Shown here piece after piece: positions 5,711-5,864 of a stretch of DNA of 5,864 nt. The notes under the pieces were generated by a model. It saw only the letters and a list, made by a program, of their open reading frames with translations, made no database searches and had not been told where the DNA came from. The stretch lies in contig CAIZGT010000094.1 of NCBI GenBank assembly GCA_903932545.1, positions 1 through 5,864 on the forward strand. Direction: 5' to 3'. The translations under genes were made by a program, and so were the position numbers. How positions within the stretch are numbered: the stretch's first letter is position 1; every line of letters begins with the position of its first letter. This DNA comes from an uncultured Rhodospirillales bacterium. GTDB lineage: Bacteria; Pseudomonadota; Alphaproteobacteria; Acetobacterales; Acetobacteraceae.

Positions 5711-5864
5711 ATGCGCAACGTGTTGCTGATCGTGGTCGATCAATGGCGGGCGGATTGTATGCCGTATCTTGGCACGCCCCACCTCAAAACGCCCCATCTC
5801 GACCGCCTGTGCAAAATGGGCGTCACGTTCTCCAATCACGTCACTCCCTGCGTGCCCTGCGGCC
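5711..5864 (+). CDS. Sulfatase / phosphonate monoester hydrolase family enzyme, 5' part only
   Basis: The frame starts at ATG 5711 and runs off the window after 51 codons. It begins MRNVLLIVVDQWRADCMPYL, the typical first strand of the alkaline-phosphatase-fold sulfatases, with Asp10 as an expected metal ligand. GTPHLKTPHLDRL (21-33) then matches the family's TPNLDRL segment. The last visible residues are VTPCVPCG. By family comparison Cys50 begins the C-x-P-x-R motif, in which the cysteine becomes formylglycine, and the next base (C) is consistent with Pro. Such enzymes hydrolyse sulfate esters or phosphonate/phosphate esters, and the substrate cannot be told from this fragment. No upstream in-frame start is available. 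The ribosome binding site is an imperfect GGGGGCAG just before the ATG. The upstream terminator implies its own promoter within 5629-5710, but no clear boxes are visible there. Confidence 0.88.
   Translation, partial: MRNVLLIVVDQWRADCMPYLGTPHLKTPHLDRLCKMGVTFSNHVTPCVPCG
5725..5748 (+). repeat. 24-base direct repeat, intact copy inside the sulfatase gene
   Basis: Bases 5725-5748 are identical to 4787-4810, both starting GCTGATCGTGG and ending AATGGCG. Here the repeat lies in frame within the sulfatase coding region. The upstream copy is part of the decayed segment. The two copies are 938 bases apart in the same orientation and bracket the whole PEP-CTERM gene with its promoter region and terminator. 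Confidence 0.9.

Noticed and set aside
4787..5748. Insertion sequence or transposon bounded by the 24-base direct repeats
   Set aside because: No transposase and no terminal inverted repeats are visible, and the repeat is coding sequence of the sulfatase, which fits gene duplication better than target-site duplication.

Overview
The window looks like chromosome from a GC-rich alphaproteobacterium, most plausibly an acid-tolerant member of the Acetobacteraceae. That placement is inference. It rests on the protein style of the HU, MurQ, NagA and aldehyde dehydrogenase genes, on an Ala/Arg-rich one-membrane-span protein with a basic tail ending GFGKMR that resembles hypothetical proteins I associate with that family, and on codons rich in G/C at third positions. 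I see no CRISPR array, tRNA, rRNA, transposase or phage gene.

Layout. (1) 12-281, minus strand: an HU-type histone-like DNA-binding protein gene with an in-frame TAA at codon 54, so a pseudogene as read. (2) 282-526: an AT-richer divergent intergenic region. It holds the HU ribosome binding site, a short minus-strand open stretch that may be a gene remnant, and the probable murQ promoter region. (3) 527-2547, plus strand: a translationally coupled pair, murQ (MurNAc-6-P etherase) and nagA (GlcNAc-6-P deacetylase), overlapping by ATGA. (4) 2548-3978, minus strand: an NAD(P)-dependent aldehyde dehydrogenase of the succinate-semialdehyde dehydrogenase type, whose stop codon abuts that of nagA. 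(5) 3979-4133: a 155-base gap containing a 38-codon open stretch in frame with the gene upstream. (6) 4134-4715, minus strand: an unrecognised protein with one membrane segment and a basic tail. (7) 4716-4971: an intergenic region with a decayed copy of the start of a sulfatase gene and an AT-rich palindromic region. (8) 4972-5577, plus strand: a secreted PEP-CTERM protein, followed by a textbook intrinsic terminator. (9) 5711 to the window edge: the first 51 codons of a sulfatase / phosphonate monoester hydrolase family gene, cut inside its catalytic-cysteine motif.

How the genes work together. MurQ removes the lactyl ether from MurNAc-6-P to give GlcNAc-6-P. NagA deacetylates this to GlcN-6-P, which feeds central metabolism or cell-wall resynthesis. 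Together they form a compact peptidoglycan amino-sugar recycling module with no MurR-like regulator or transporter beside it. The aldehyde dehydrogenase and the membrane protein have no evident functional link to it. The PEP-CTERM protein implies an exosortase elsewhere in the genome.

The most interesting structural signal is the pair of related sulfatase-start segments, one decayed (4787-4862) and one intact (5725-5798), that bracket the PEP-CTERM gene. They suggest duplication or insertion at this locus.
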